This document shows, piece by piece, positions 15,093-21,404 of a stretch of 21,404 nt of DNA. This DNA is from Mageeibacillus sp. UBA5438 (GTDB lineage Bacteria > Bacillota > Clostridia > Saccharofermentanales > DTU023). A program made the position numbers and the translations under genes. Numbering within the stretch: position 1 is the stretch's first letter; every line of letters begins with the position of its first letter. The notes below the pieces were generated by a model that did not search any database, was not told where the DNA came from, and saw only the letters and a program-made list of their open reading frames with translations. The DNA is taken from NCBI GenBank assembly GCA_002427535.1, contig DIRK01000036.1:1-21404 (forward strand). Reading direction: 5' to 3'.

Positions 15093-15986
15093 ATGAGCGA
15101 TATCAAGGGCATGGGCGGCAAGAAGATCCACTGGTATCCCGGCCATATGGCAAGCGCGACCCGTGAGTTAAAAAATGCTTGGCGGCATATCGACGTGGTG
15201 GTGGAAGTCGCGGACGCGCGCGTCCCTGTGGCAAGCCGCAACCCGATCTTTTTATCCTTCACCCCCCAAAAGCCCCACATTCTCCTTTTCACACATGCGG
15301 ACCTGGCGGATATTGACCAGGGCGCCCGATGGCTGCGCTACCTTTATGAAGCGGGTGTTTTTGCCCTCATGGTCGATGTAAGACAAAGTGCCGACATCCG
15401 GCTTATCCGAAGGCAATTACTGAAAATTCACGCGCCTATTTTGGAAAAGGCCAAAAAACAGGGGCGGATCGCACGACCTTTGCGTATCTTGGTCTCAGGC
15501 ATCCCCAACACAGGTAAATCGACCCTCATTAACCAATTTGTCGGCAAGCGCTCCGCGGCCGTGGAAGCAAGGCCCGGGGTCACAAGGCAACAGAACTGGC
15601 TTCGCTCCGGCGCTGAACTTCACTTCCTTGACACACCCGGTATTTTACCTTTGAAGATGGCGGATGAAGAAGGAGCGAAAGCTCTGGCGGCCTCAGGCGC
15701 GATCCGGGACAGTATCCTGCCTGTGGAAGATGTGGCGCTCTGGCTGTTTAAAACACTTTCAGCGCTTTACCCCGACGCGCTTCATGCGCGTTACGGGGCT
15801 GTGGCCGATGACGACCATCTTTTGAGTGTTTTTTCGGACACCGCCCTACGCATGGGCTGCCGACTCCCCGGGGAGGAGGCGGACCTTTCACGCTTCTCAG
15901 CGATGCTTTTAGACGATTTTCGTTCAGGGCGCATCGGAAGGATCACGCTCGAATGGGCGCCTGTGACGGATATCGAAATCCAATGA
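15093..15986 (+). CDS. rbgA: Ribosome biogenesis GTPase RbgA (YlqF), circularly permuted
   Basis: RbgA acts late in 50S assembly, helping L16 and neighbouring proteins join. The 297-residue protein begins in the usual way with the GGKKIHWYPGHMASATREL stretch (residues 6-24). The GTPase motifs are permuted: the G4 motif comes first at 67-70, the P-loop GIPNTGKST follows in the middle (about 141-149), then RPGVTRQQ (G2) and DTPG (G3). The C-terminal helical domain is the YlqF type. One oddity: the G4 motif, normally Asn-Lys-x-Asp, reads Thr-His-Ala-Asp. The start is ATG 15093 with AGGAGAGG upstream. No lepB lies between rplS and this gene, unlike the Bacillus order. It overlaps rnhB as ATGA. 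Confidence 0.93.
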   Translation: MSDIKGMGGKKIHWYPGHMASATRELKNAWRHIDVVVEVADARVPVASRNPIFLSFTPQKPHILLFTHADLADIDQGARWLRYLYEAGVFALMVDVRQSADIRLIRRQLLKIHAPILEKAKKQGRIARPLRILVSGIPNTGKSTLINQFVGKRSAAVEARPGVTRQQNWLRSGAELHFLDTPGILPLKMADEEGAKALAASGAIRDSILPVEDVALWLFKTLSALYPDALHARYGAVADDDHLLSVFSDTALRMGCRLPGEEADLSRFSAMLLDDFRSGRIGRITLEWAPVTDIEIQ

Positions 15987-16630
15987 GTGCCGTCATCCGT
16001 ATTACCGCGCGTGACATCGAGCGCTACGAGCGTATGGGCGCCTTTGAGGCGCGTCTTCGTGAGGCGGGCTATCGTTTCATCGCTGGCGTCGATGAGGCGG
16101 GGAGAGGCCCCCTGGCGGGCCCTGTGGTGGCGGCCGCCTGTATCTTGCCTGAAGGTGTTAACTTTCATGGATTGAATGATTCGAAGAAAATGACCGTGAA
16201 AAGGCGCGAGGCCTTAGAGATACTCATACGCGAAAAAGCCGTCGCCTGGTCGGTTGCCATGGTGGGAGAATCTGAAATAGACCGCGTGAATATCTTAGAA
16301 GCCACAAAGGAGGCCATGCGCCGCGCGCTTTGTGAGTTGTCATGTTCACCCGATATCGCGCTCATTGACGCGGTTACCCTGCAAGGCTTTGACTACCCCT
16401 GCCGGGCGCTTGTCAAGGGCGACGCGGAACACAACGTCATCGCCGCGGCTTCTGTCTTGGCTAAGGTCGCTAGGGACCGCATGATGGTCCGTTGGGACGA
16501 AGAGTTTCCGGGCTACGGATTTGCTTCACATAAAGGCTACGGCACCGCGGAGCATATCCGAGCCATCGAGGAACAGGGGCCTTGTCCGATTCACCGCCTG
16601 TCTTTTTTGTCGAATATTCTCAAACCTTAG
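15983..16630 (+). CDS. rnhB: Ribonuclease HII
   Basis: RNase HII cleaves RNA in RNA-DNA hybrids and removes single misincorporated ribonucleotides. From ATG 15983 the protein has 215 residues. The motifs are DEAGRGPLAGPVVAAA with Asp37 and Glu38, LNDSKKM, IDAVTL with Asp129, VKGDAEHNVIAAASVLAKVARDR with Asp147 (written in the family as VKGD), FASHKGYGTAEH and the final IHRLSF. All four catalytic acids are present. ATG 15983 forms an ATGA overlap with the rbgA stop. An upstream in-frame ATG at 15953 would add ten residues that are unlikely to be used. A short N-terminal extension of about 30 residues before the first catalytic acid is typical of Bacillota enzymes. Confidence 0.95.
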   Translation: MSAVIRITARDIERYERMGAFEARLREAGYRFIAGVDEAGRGPLAGPVVAAACILPEGVNFHGLNDSKKMTVKRREALEILIREKAVAWSVAMVGESEIDRVNILEATKEAMRRALCELSCSPDIALIDAVTLQGFDYPCRALVKGDAEHNVIAAASVLAKVARDRMMVRWDEEFPGYGFASHKGYGTAEHIRAIEEQGPCPIHRLSFLSNILKP

Positions 16631-16658
16631 GTATTTTAAAGAGGTTATGACCAGTCAA

Positions 16659-16684
16659 AAGGCGTGAAAATTGCTTCACGTTTT
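16659..16684 (+). promoter_or_regulatory. Perfect palindrome overlapping the -35 of the GntR promoter; possible operator or terminator
   Basis: CGTGAA, AATTGC, TTCACG (16663-16680) is a perfect 6-bp inverted repeat. With outer AAGG/TTTT pairs (G-T wobbles) it can fold as a 10-bp stem. Two readings fit. It could be a weak intrinsic terminator after rnhB, although only four T follow. It could also be an operator, because it covers the -35 hexamer of the next promoter. Confidence 0.5.
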
Positions 16685-16699
16685 GCCTGTCTCTATGAT
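16671..16699 (+). promoter_or_regulatory. Probable promoter of the GntR-desulfurase-thiI unit
   Basis: TTGCTT (16671-16676) and TATGAT (16694-16699) are 17 bases apart; the -10 has five matches and the -35 only three. A second TATGAT overlaps at 16699-16704. An inverted repeat TGATA-N9-TATCA (16696-16714) starts within the -10 and reaches toward the Shine-Dalgarno AGGAGG at 16721-16726. A regulator bound there would block transcription. Confidence 0.55.
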
Positions 16700-16733
16700 A
16701 TGATGTTAGTATCAGTTGGTAGGAGGCGTTATC

Positions 16734-17459
16734 ATGAAACTGGATAGGCACAGCAGTGTTCCGCTTTACGCGCAACTTCGTGAACTTATTGTCGAACGCA
16801 TCCAAGAAGGTGAGTACCGGCAAGGCGAACGGATCCCTTCTGAGATCACGCTTTGCGAGGAACTCGAACTCTCGCGTCCGACCGTGCGGCAGGCCATTGC
16901 CGACCTTGTCTCGGACGGCATTTTGGAGATCCAAAAGGGCCGCGGCACCTTTGTGGCGGTGGAGCCCGATCGACTATTGATCCCGCATTTTAACGCTTTG
17001 ACCTTTAGTTTTTTAAATTTATCGACCTACGAAGACATCAATTTGCAACCCGTCCAGCATGTCGACCCCGATCCTGAAATTGACACAGCTTTTAATATCC
17101 CGGATGTGAAACACGCGGGCTACTGGCTGCTCCAATGGCCGATCATGTTCGATGAACGCATCTACGGTTGGTGCATGTCGTATATCTCCGCGCAGGTGTT
17201 CCCGGACTTGGGGCAGAGCATTGCCCTGGGGAAGCGCATGATCGACATTAAGAGCAATAAGTACGCGTTTTTACCGGTCAAAGGAAGCGTTGCGCTTTTG
17301 GCGAGACCGGCGAAAAATAAAGAAGCCGCTATTTTGGAGATTCCGAGGCGTTCCATCGTCTTAGCCGCCCAGGGGCAACTTTTCGGCCGAAGCGGATCGG
17401 TCTGCGAACATATCCGCGTCGTCTTACGCCCCGACTTATTAAAACTGGAAATCAACTAA
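16734..17459 (+). CDS. GntR-family transcriptional regulator (HutC/UTRA type)
   Basis: The 241-residue cytoplasmic protein has an N-terminal winged helix at about 8-76, with the GntR signature PLYAQLRELIVERIQEGEY then SEITLCEELELSRPTVRQAI and the wing GILEIQKGRGTFV. The C-terminal part (about 90-240) has the length and beta-rich look of a UTRA ligand-binding domain, although its sequence is diverged and the ligand cannot be guessed. ATG 16734 is chosen because AGGAGG lies seven bases upstream; an earlier in-frame TTG at 16716 would precede the Shine-Dalgarno. The gene stands first, five bases before a cysteine desulfurase gene, so it probably regulates the operon it leads. Palindromes around its own promoter fit autoregulation. 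A regulator of this family in front of a thiI unit is not what I would expect. Confidence 0.85.
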   Translation: MKLDRHSSVPLYAQLRELIVERIQEGEYRQGERIPSEITLCEELELSRPTVRQAIADLVSDGILEIQKGRGTFVAVEPDRLLIPHFNALTFSFLNLSTYEDINLQPVQHVDPDPEIDTAFNIPDVKHAGYWLLQWPIMFDERIYGWCMSYISAQVFPDLGQSIALGKRMIDIKSNKYAFLPVKGSVALLARPAKNKEAAILEIPRRSIVLAAQGQLFGRSGSVCEHIRVVLRPDLLKLEIN

Positions 17460-17464
17460 AGACC

Positions 17465-18610
17465 TTGCATTACGATTTTGACACCACGGCCACTTCACCG
17501 GTTCTCCCTGAAGTGCTGGCAAGCTATGCCCGGCACCTTGAAGAGGACGGCAACAACCCCGCCTCCATGCACGGCGGCGGTATTCGCGCGCTCGCCTTAC
17601 TCGGGCAGGCGAAAACTTCGATCGCAAAGGACCTTGATTGTGCCCCGGATGAAATCTATTTCACCCAAGGCGGCACGGAGTCGATTAACCACGCTTTAAA
17701 AGGCGTTGCCTGGGGTGGCAAGCGGGGAAGTCTTTTTGTCACTTCAACAGGGGAGCATGACGCGGTCCGAGCCAGTCTTTCGTTTTTAAAAGAACAATGG
17801 GATCAGGATGTCCGCGCACTGCCGCTTTTGAAAACGGGATCCGTGGACATGGAGGCATTAGAAACCTTGTTGTCCGCCGAGGCGCCGCGCCTTTTGAGCA
17901 TCATGGGGGTCAGTAACGAGACCGGGGCGATTAACGATCTTAAAGCCATTCAATCGCTGTTAAAAAAATACGCGCCTCGTTGTCTTTTTCACAGCGACAT
18001 CGTGCAGGCGGCGGGAAAACTACCCCTTTCATTTAAACAATCCGGGCTCGACATGGCCTCTGTGTCAGGGCATAAACTTGGCGCCCCGAAGGGGACAGGG
18101 CTCCTTTTAAAGAAGAAAAACTTAAGACTTGTCCCCCTCTTACACGGGGGCGGCCAGCAGGACGGCGTCCGTTCAGGCACGGTCGATGTGCCGGGGGCCT
18201 TGGCGATCGCGTTGGCGATCCGCCTGCATGTGGAGCGATTAGACGAAAATCTCGCGCATGTCACGGCCCTGAAAAAACGTTTCTTAAAGGCCATTCATGA
18301 ACATGGACTGCCGCACGAGTGCCTGTCGCCCGAGGACGCCTCACCCTATGTGCTGTCCATTGCCTTTTTGGGCCTTCGGGGTGAAACCCTGATGCATGCC
18401 TTATCCGCGGAATCGATTTATATTTCAACAGGCGCCGCCTGCGGTTCAAGACACGCGGGAGAAAACCATGTGTTAGCGGCCATGGGCATCGAGAAGCCCC
18501 TCATTGAATCGGCCGTGCGCATCAGTTTTTCAAGCGCCCGAAGTGAACAGGATGTGCTATGGTTGGCAGACACGATTAACCGTATTTACAGGCGTTATGC
18601 CACAGGATAG
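17465..18610 (+). CDS. Cysteine desulfurase (NifS/IscS-like), partner of ThiI
   Basis: This PLP enzyme takes sulfur from cysteine and forms a persulfide for transfer to an acceptor. The 381-residue protein has the family motifs: GEHDAV, NETGAINDL, SGHKLGAPKGTG with the PLP lysine Lys204, GGGQQDGVRSGT, and the active-site loop STGAACGSRHAG with Cys326. The start is TTG 17465. No clear Shine-Dalgarno is present and an ATG is lacking nearby, but the N-terminus (HYDFDTTATSPV) aligns with the usual YLDNAATTPV, which argues for this start. The motif is altered to DTTATS, so the enzyme is rather diverged. Because thiI follows after 12 bases, a dedicated role in 4-thiouridine synthesis, as for Bacillus NifZ, is likely; this is inferred from context. 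Confidence 0.88.
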   Translation: MHYDFDTTATSPVLPEVLASYARHLEEDGNNPASMHGGGIRALALLGQAKTSIAKDLDCAPDEIYFTQGGTESINHALKGVAWGGKRGSLFVTSTGEHDAVRASLSFLKEQWDQDVRALPLLKTGSVDMEALETLLSAEAPRLLSIMGVSNETGAINDLKAIQSLLKKYAPRCLFHSDIVQAAGKLPLSFKQSGLDMASVSGHKLGAPKGTGLLLKKKNLRLVPLLHGGGQQDGVRSGTVDVPGALAIALAIRLHVERLDENLAHVTALKKRFLKAIHEHGLPHECLSPEDASPYVLSIAFLGLRGETLMHALSAESIYISTGAACGSRHAGENHVLAAMGIEKPLIESAVRISFSSARSEQDVLWLADTINRIYRRYATG

Positions 18611-18622
18611 AAAAGAGGGGTC

Positions 18623-19849
18623 ATGACAGGAGAAAAGGGGAATTTCGAGCGGCTCATTCTCGTGCGTTTAGGGGAGATTACCTTAAAAGGCCTTAATCGC
18701 GGTCGTTTTGTCGCGCGCCTTATCTCCAATATGCGCTGGCGCCTTTCTGACCTGGGTGAGTTTACCATCGAGCAAAGCCATTCAAGGATTTGGCTTCGGG
18801 GGAAAGAGAATACGAATCTTTCAGATGACGCGCTCCTATGTGAAGTCATCGATCGCCTGTCGCGAATATTTGGGATCGTCTCCGTGAGCCCGGCGATAGA
18901 GCTTGAGGCCGACTGGGAGGTATTACAGGCGGTTGTCTCAGGTTATGCCAAAGGTCTTTTGGAGGATGGCGAGGCGCGGACCTTCAAGTTTGAAACGCGC
19001 CGTGTGAACAAAGACTTCCCTCTTGATTCCTATGAGACATCGAGTGCCCTGGGCGCTTTATTATTGGAACAATACCCTCACCAGTTAACCGTGAAGATGC
19101 TGGATCCTGATTTCATCTTCTTTGTCGAGATAAGAGACAAGATTTATCTTTACCACGACATCACGGAGGGCGCCAAGGGACTGCCTGTCGGCATGAGCGG
19201 GCGGGGTATGCTGCTATTATCCGGGGGAATTGACAGCCCCGTCGCAGGCTACATGATGGCGTCCCGCGGCATGATTTTGGACGCGATTTACTTTCACACC
19301 TTCCCCTACACGAGCCCTCAGGCCTTGTCGAAGGTGGAGGAACTTGCCGCACTTTTGGGGCGCTACGCGGGGCGGATCAATTTGTATGTCGTGGATTTCA
19401 CGGACATCCAGCTTGAACTAAATAAGTATTGCCCCGAGGATATGCTGACCGTGATCATGCGGCGCGTTATGACGCGCATTGCCTGCCAATTAGCGGTTGA
19501 AACGGGCGCAAAAGCGCTCATCAACGGGGAGAGTTTGGGCCAGGTGGCCAGTCAAACATTGGAGGCCATTGTCTTAACCGATGCCGTGGCGGATCGCCCG
19601 GTGTTCAGACCTTTAATCGGGATGGATAAAAACGACACGATCGCCATCGCGCGAAAAATCGGTACCTTTGAAACCTCTATTTTGCCCTACGATGACTGCT
19701 GTACCGTCTTTGTATCCAAGCATCCGAAGACGCACCCTTTGCCCCAGGATGCTGTTTTTGCTGAAAAAGAGTTCGATATGGACGCGATTTTAAAGTCGGC
19801 CGGGAGTAAAATCGAAAAACGAGAAATTTTGCCCAAGAAAGGCGTATGA
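18623..19849 (+). CDS. thiI: tRNA 4-thiouridine synthase ThiI
   Basis: ThiI adenylates U8 of tRNA and replaces the oxygen with sulfur; it can also act in thiazole synthesis. The 408-residue protein has an N-terminal ferredoxin-like part with LVRLGEITLKGLNRGRF and a THUMP domain at about 65-170 (KFETRRVNKDFPLDSYE). The PP-loop SGGIDSP follows at 200-206. The region around 355-372 includes DDCCTVFVSKHP. It has no C-terminal rhodanese domain, as in Bacillus and other Bacillota, so sulfur must come directly from a cysteine desulfurase, and one is encoded just upstream. Cys359 or Cys360 aligns with the E. coli Cys344 region and may take part in sulfur transfer. ATG 18623 lies 12 bases after the desulfurase stop; GAAAAGAGGGG provides the ribosome binding site. 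Confidence 0.94.
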   Translation: MTGEKGNFERLILVRLGEITLKGLNRGRFVARLISNMRWRLSDLGEFTIEQSHSRIWLRGKENTNLSDDALLCEVIDRLSRIFGIVSVSPAIELEADWEVLQAVVSGYAKGLLEDGEARTFKFETRRVNKDFPLDSYETSSALGALLLEQYPHQLTVKMLDPDFIFFVEIRDKIYLYHDITEGAKGLPVGMSGRGMLLLSGGIDSPVAGYMMASRGMILDAIYFHTFPYTSPQALSKVEELAALLGRYAGRINLYVVDFTDIQLELNKYCPEDMLTVIMRRVMTRIACQLAVETGAKALINGESLGQVASQTLEAIVLTDAVADRPVFRPLIGMDKNDTIAIARKIGTFETSILPYDDCCTVFVSKHPKTHPLPQDAVFAEKEFDMDAILKSAGSKIEKREILPKKGV

Positions 19850-19873
19850 TCTCGTTTTAAGGAGTCTTGCTTT

Positions 19874-21232
19874 ATGGACATTGTGATATGCGGCGCAGGC
19901 AAGGTCGGTGAAGTCTTAAGCCGAGATTTGAGCCGTGAAAACCACGGTGTGGTCATCATTGAAAAAAATGAAAAGCGCCTGAACCAGGTGACTGAGTTAG
20001 CGGACGTCTCCGGAGTCGTGGGAAGCGGTTCCCTTCTGGACATCCAACGGCAAGCGGGGGTTGATCTGTGCGATATCTTTATCGCGGTGACCCCGGACGA
20101 TGAGACGAATATCATCGCGGCCATCACGGCGCGCAAAATCGGCGCCCGCCATGTCATCGCGCGGGTTCGAAATCCTGAGTATTCCCTGCAGATGGATTTT
20201 TTGCGCGAATCTTTAGGCATCACGATGCTGATCAACCCGGACTTGGAAGCGGCGCGCGAGATCGAGCGCATGCTGACCTTCCCCGCGGCCTTGGGTGTTG
20301 AGACCTTCGGGCACGGCCGCGTGGTCATGGTGGAAACAGAAGTGCATGAAGATTGTCCTTACCTCGGTAAGAGTCTAAAAGAGATCGGCCGTCAAAACGG
20401 CCATATCCTGATTGCCATGGTGGAACGCGGTGAACAGCTGTTCATCCCGCGCGGCGACTATGTGCCGGCGGTGGGGGACAGGATGTTTGTCACCGGGCGT
20501 CCTTCTGAAATACGAGAGTTCTGCGCGACGGACCGCGATCCCGAACGCCATCCGAAAACGGTGCTGATCATCGCGGGAAGCCGCGTGACGCGCTACCTTT
20601 TGCCAAGGCTCTCCCGCAACAAGATGCGCGCTAAGGTCATCGAAAAAGATGAAGATATCGCGGATCAGTTAGCCGCTGAGTTCCCCGATGTGGAAGTGAT
20701 CGCGGCCGACGGGACGGATCAGGCGGTGCTCCGCGAAGAACGCCTGCCGAACTATGATGCGGTCGTGGCCCTCACGGGCATCGATGAAGAAAACATGCTG
20801 ATCTCGCTTTATGCCGCCCAAGAAGGCGTCAAGAAGACAATCACGAAGGTCAACCGCACGAGTCTTTTAAAGGTCATCCACAACGCCGGCTTGCAGGCGA
20901 TCGTGACGCCGAACGCGCTTGTCGCGGATCAGATCATCCGTTTTATCCGTTCCATGGAGAACACCGACGGCTCCAATGTGGAAGCTTTCTTCCGTTTGGC
21001 GCCGGGGCGGGCGGAGGCCTTACAGTTCAAAGTCGCCGTTGACAGTCCGGTTTGTAATGAACCGCTTCACAGCCTGCCTTTGAAAAAGGGATTGCTTGTC
21101 CTTTGCGTGCTTCGGGGCGCTGACATCATTTTCCCGGAAGGCGGGGATACGATCTTGCCGGGCGACGATGTCATCGTGGTCACCACGCACCCGAATTTTC
21201 AGGATATCAGCGATATCTTAGAAAAGAAGTGA
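19874..21232 (+). CDS. trkA: Trk potassium uptake regulatory subunit TrkA
   Basis: TrkA is the cytoplasmic NAD-binding gating subunit of the TrkAH potassium transporter. The 452-residue protein is a tandem duplication: each half has an RCK-N Rossmann domain and an RCK-C domain. The first begins MDIVICGAGKVGEVLSRDL with an intact Gly-x-Gly-x-x-Gly and the acidic strand end VVIIEKN. The second Rossmann fold, near residue 232 (KTVLIIAGSRVTRYLLPRL), has Gly-Ser-Arg in place of a full glycine motif, a variation also seen in other TrkA proteins, so ligand binding in that half may differ. The AAGGAG at about 19858-19863 supports ATG 19874. trkH follows after four bases, so they form one operon; linkage to thiI 24 bases upstream is likely but not proven. 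Confidence 0.95.
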   Translation: MDIVICGAGKVGEVLSRDLSRENHGVVIIEKNEKRLNQVTELADVSGVVGSGSLLDIQRQAGVDLCDIFIAVTPDDETNIIAAITARKIGARHVIARVRNPEYSLQMDFLRESLGITMLINPDLEAAREIERMLTFPAALGVETFGHGRVVMVETEVHEDCPYLGKSLKEIGRQNGHILIAMVERGEQLFIPRGDYVPAVGDRMFVTGRPSEIREFCATDRDPERHPKTVLIIAGSRVTRYLLPRLSRNKMRAKVIEKDEDIADQLAAEFPDVEVIAADGTDQAVLREERLPNYDAVVALTGIDEENMLISLYAAQEGVKKTITKVNRTSLLKVIHNAGLQAIVTPNALVADQIIRFIRSMENTDGSNVEAFFRLAPGRAEALQFKVAVDSPVCNEPLHSLPLKKGLLVLCVLRGADIIFPEGGDTILPGDDVIVVTTHPNFQDISDILEKK

Positions 21233-21236
21233 AGCG

Positions 21237-21404
21237 ATGAACCGCGCCATGGTTCGTTTTGTCACCGGAAGGATTCTGTTTATCACAGGTCTTTTAATGT
21301 TTCCTTCCGTGGTGGTCGCCTTGTACTACCGCGAAGGCTGGGCAGGCGTGTGGCCTTTTTTGATCCCGATTGCGATCGCCTTGCTTTTAGGCACCGCCCT
21401 TTCT
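21237..21404 (+). CDS. trkH: Trk potassium channel subunit TrkH, N-terminal fragment (3' end outside window)
   Basis: The frame is open from ATG 21237 to the window end, giving 56 residues. It begins MNRAMVRFVTGRILFITGLL and continues MFPSVVVALYYREGWAGVWP, then PFLIPIAIALLLGTALS. A membrane helix, a short loop with Tyr-Tyr-Arg-Glu, and a second helix match the start of TrkH/TrkG, where the ALYYGE-like turn separates the first two helices. The preceding trkA gene, four bases upstream, supports the call. TrkH is the potassium-conducting membrane subunit; the selectivity filters lie outside the window. Confidence 0.8.
   Translation, partial: MNRAMVRFVTGRILFITGLLMFPSVVVALYYREGWAGVWPFLIPIAIALLLGTALS

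Noticed and set aside
19687..20328. 213-residue open frame on the minus strand across the thiI-trkA junction
   Set aside because: It lies entirely opposite two well-supported genes, is rich in Ser, Arg and Thr without recognisable motifs, and is a shadow of their codon pattern.
1..21404. Mobile element, prophage, CRISPR array, tRNA or rRNA
   Set aside because: I looked for transposase-like frames, spaced direct repeats and cloverleaf-like sequence and saw none. Coverage by conserved genes is nearly complete.

Overview
The window is a compact stretch of bacterial chromosome, roughly half GC by eye, with every recognisable gene on the + strand and very short intergenic gaps. Gene content and order (rimO, pgsA, acpP, rnc, smc, ftsY, ylxM, ffh, rpsP, khpA, rimM, trmD, rplS, rbgA, rnhB) are those of a Bacillota chromosome, most likely Clostridia. 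YlxM, RbgA, KhpA, a ThiI without rhodanese domain and a lone cysteine desulfurase beside thiI all fit that reading. I cannot name a genus. No tRNA, rRNA, CRISPR array, transposase or phage gene was seen.

Layout. (1) 1-2236: the C-terminal end of RecX, the S12 methylthiotransferase RimO and the phosphatidylglycerophosphate synthase PgsA. (2) 2294-9535: acyl carrier protein, RNase III, SMC, then the signal-recognition group FtsY, YlxM and Ffh. A near-consensus promoter lies directly in front of ylxM and would give an mRNA with almost no leader. (3) 9594-11355: ribosomal protein S16, the KH protein KhpA, the 16S maturation factor RimM and the tRNA m1G37 methyltransferase TrmD, joined by overlapping stop and start codons. 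(4) 11482-14507: three genes not normally found here, namely a small lipoprotein, an MBOAT O-acyltransferase and an AlgX/DHHW-like protein. Together they look like a cell-surface O-acylation cassette inserted between trmD and rplS. (5) 14508-16630: ribosomal protein L19 with its own promoter and structured leader, a terminator, then the ribosome-assembly GTPase RbgA and RNase HII. (6) 16631-21404: a GntR/HutC-type regulator with palindromes around its promoter, a cysteine desulfurase and ThiI (4-thiouridine/thiazole sulfur transfer), then the potassium-uptake subunits TrkA and TrkH (TrkH cut by the window end).

Most of the window is housekeeping and looks intact; no frameshift or broken gene was found. 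The best candidates for something less described are the surface-acylation trio placed inside the ribosomal-protein cluster, the apparently leaderless ylxM transcript, the possible alternative pairings in the rplS leader, and a regulator-desulfurase-ThiI-Trk arrangement that may link a GntR sensor to tRNA thiolation. RbgA also has a non-standard guanine-recognition motif.
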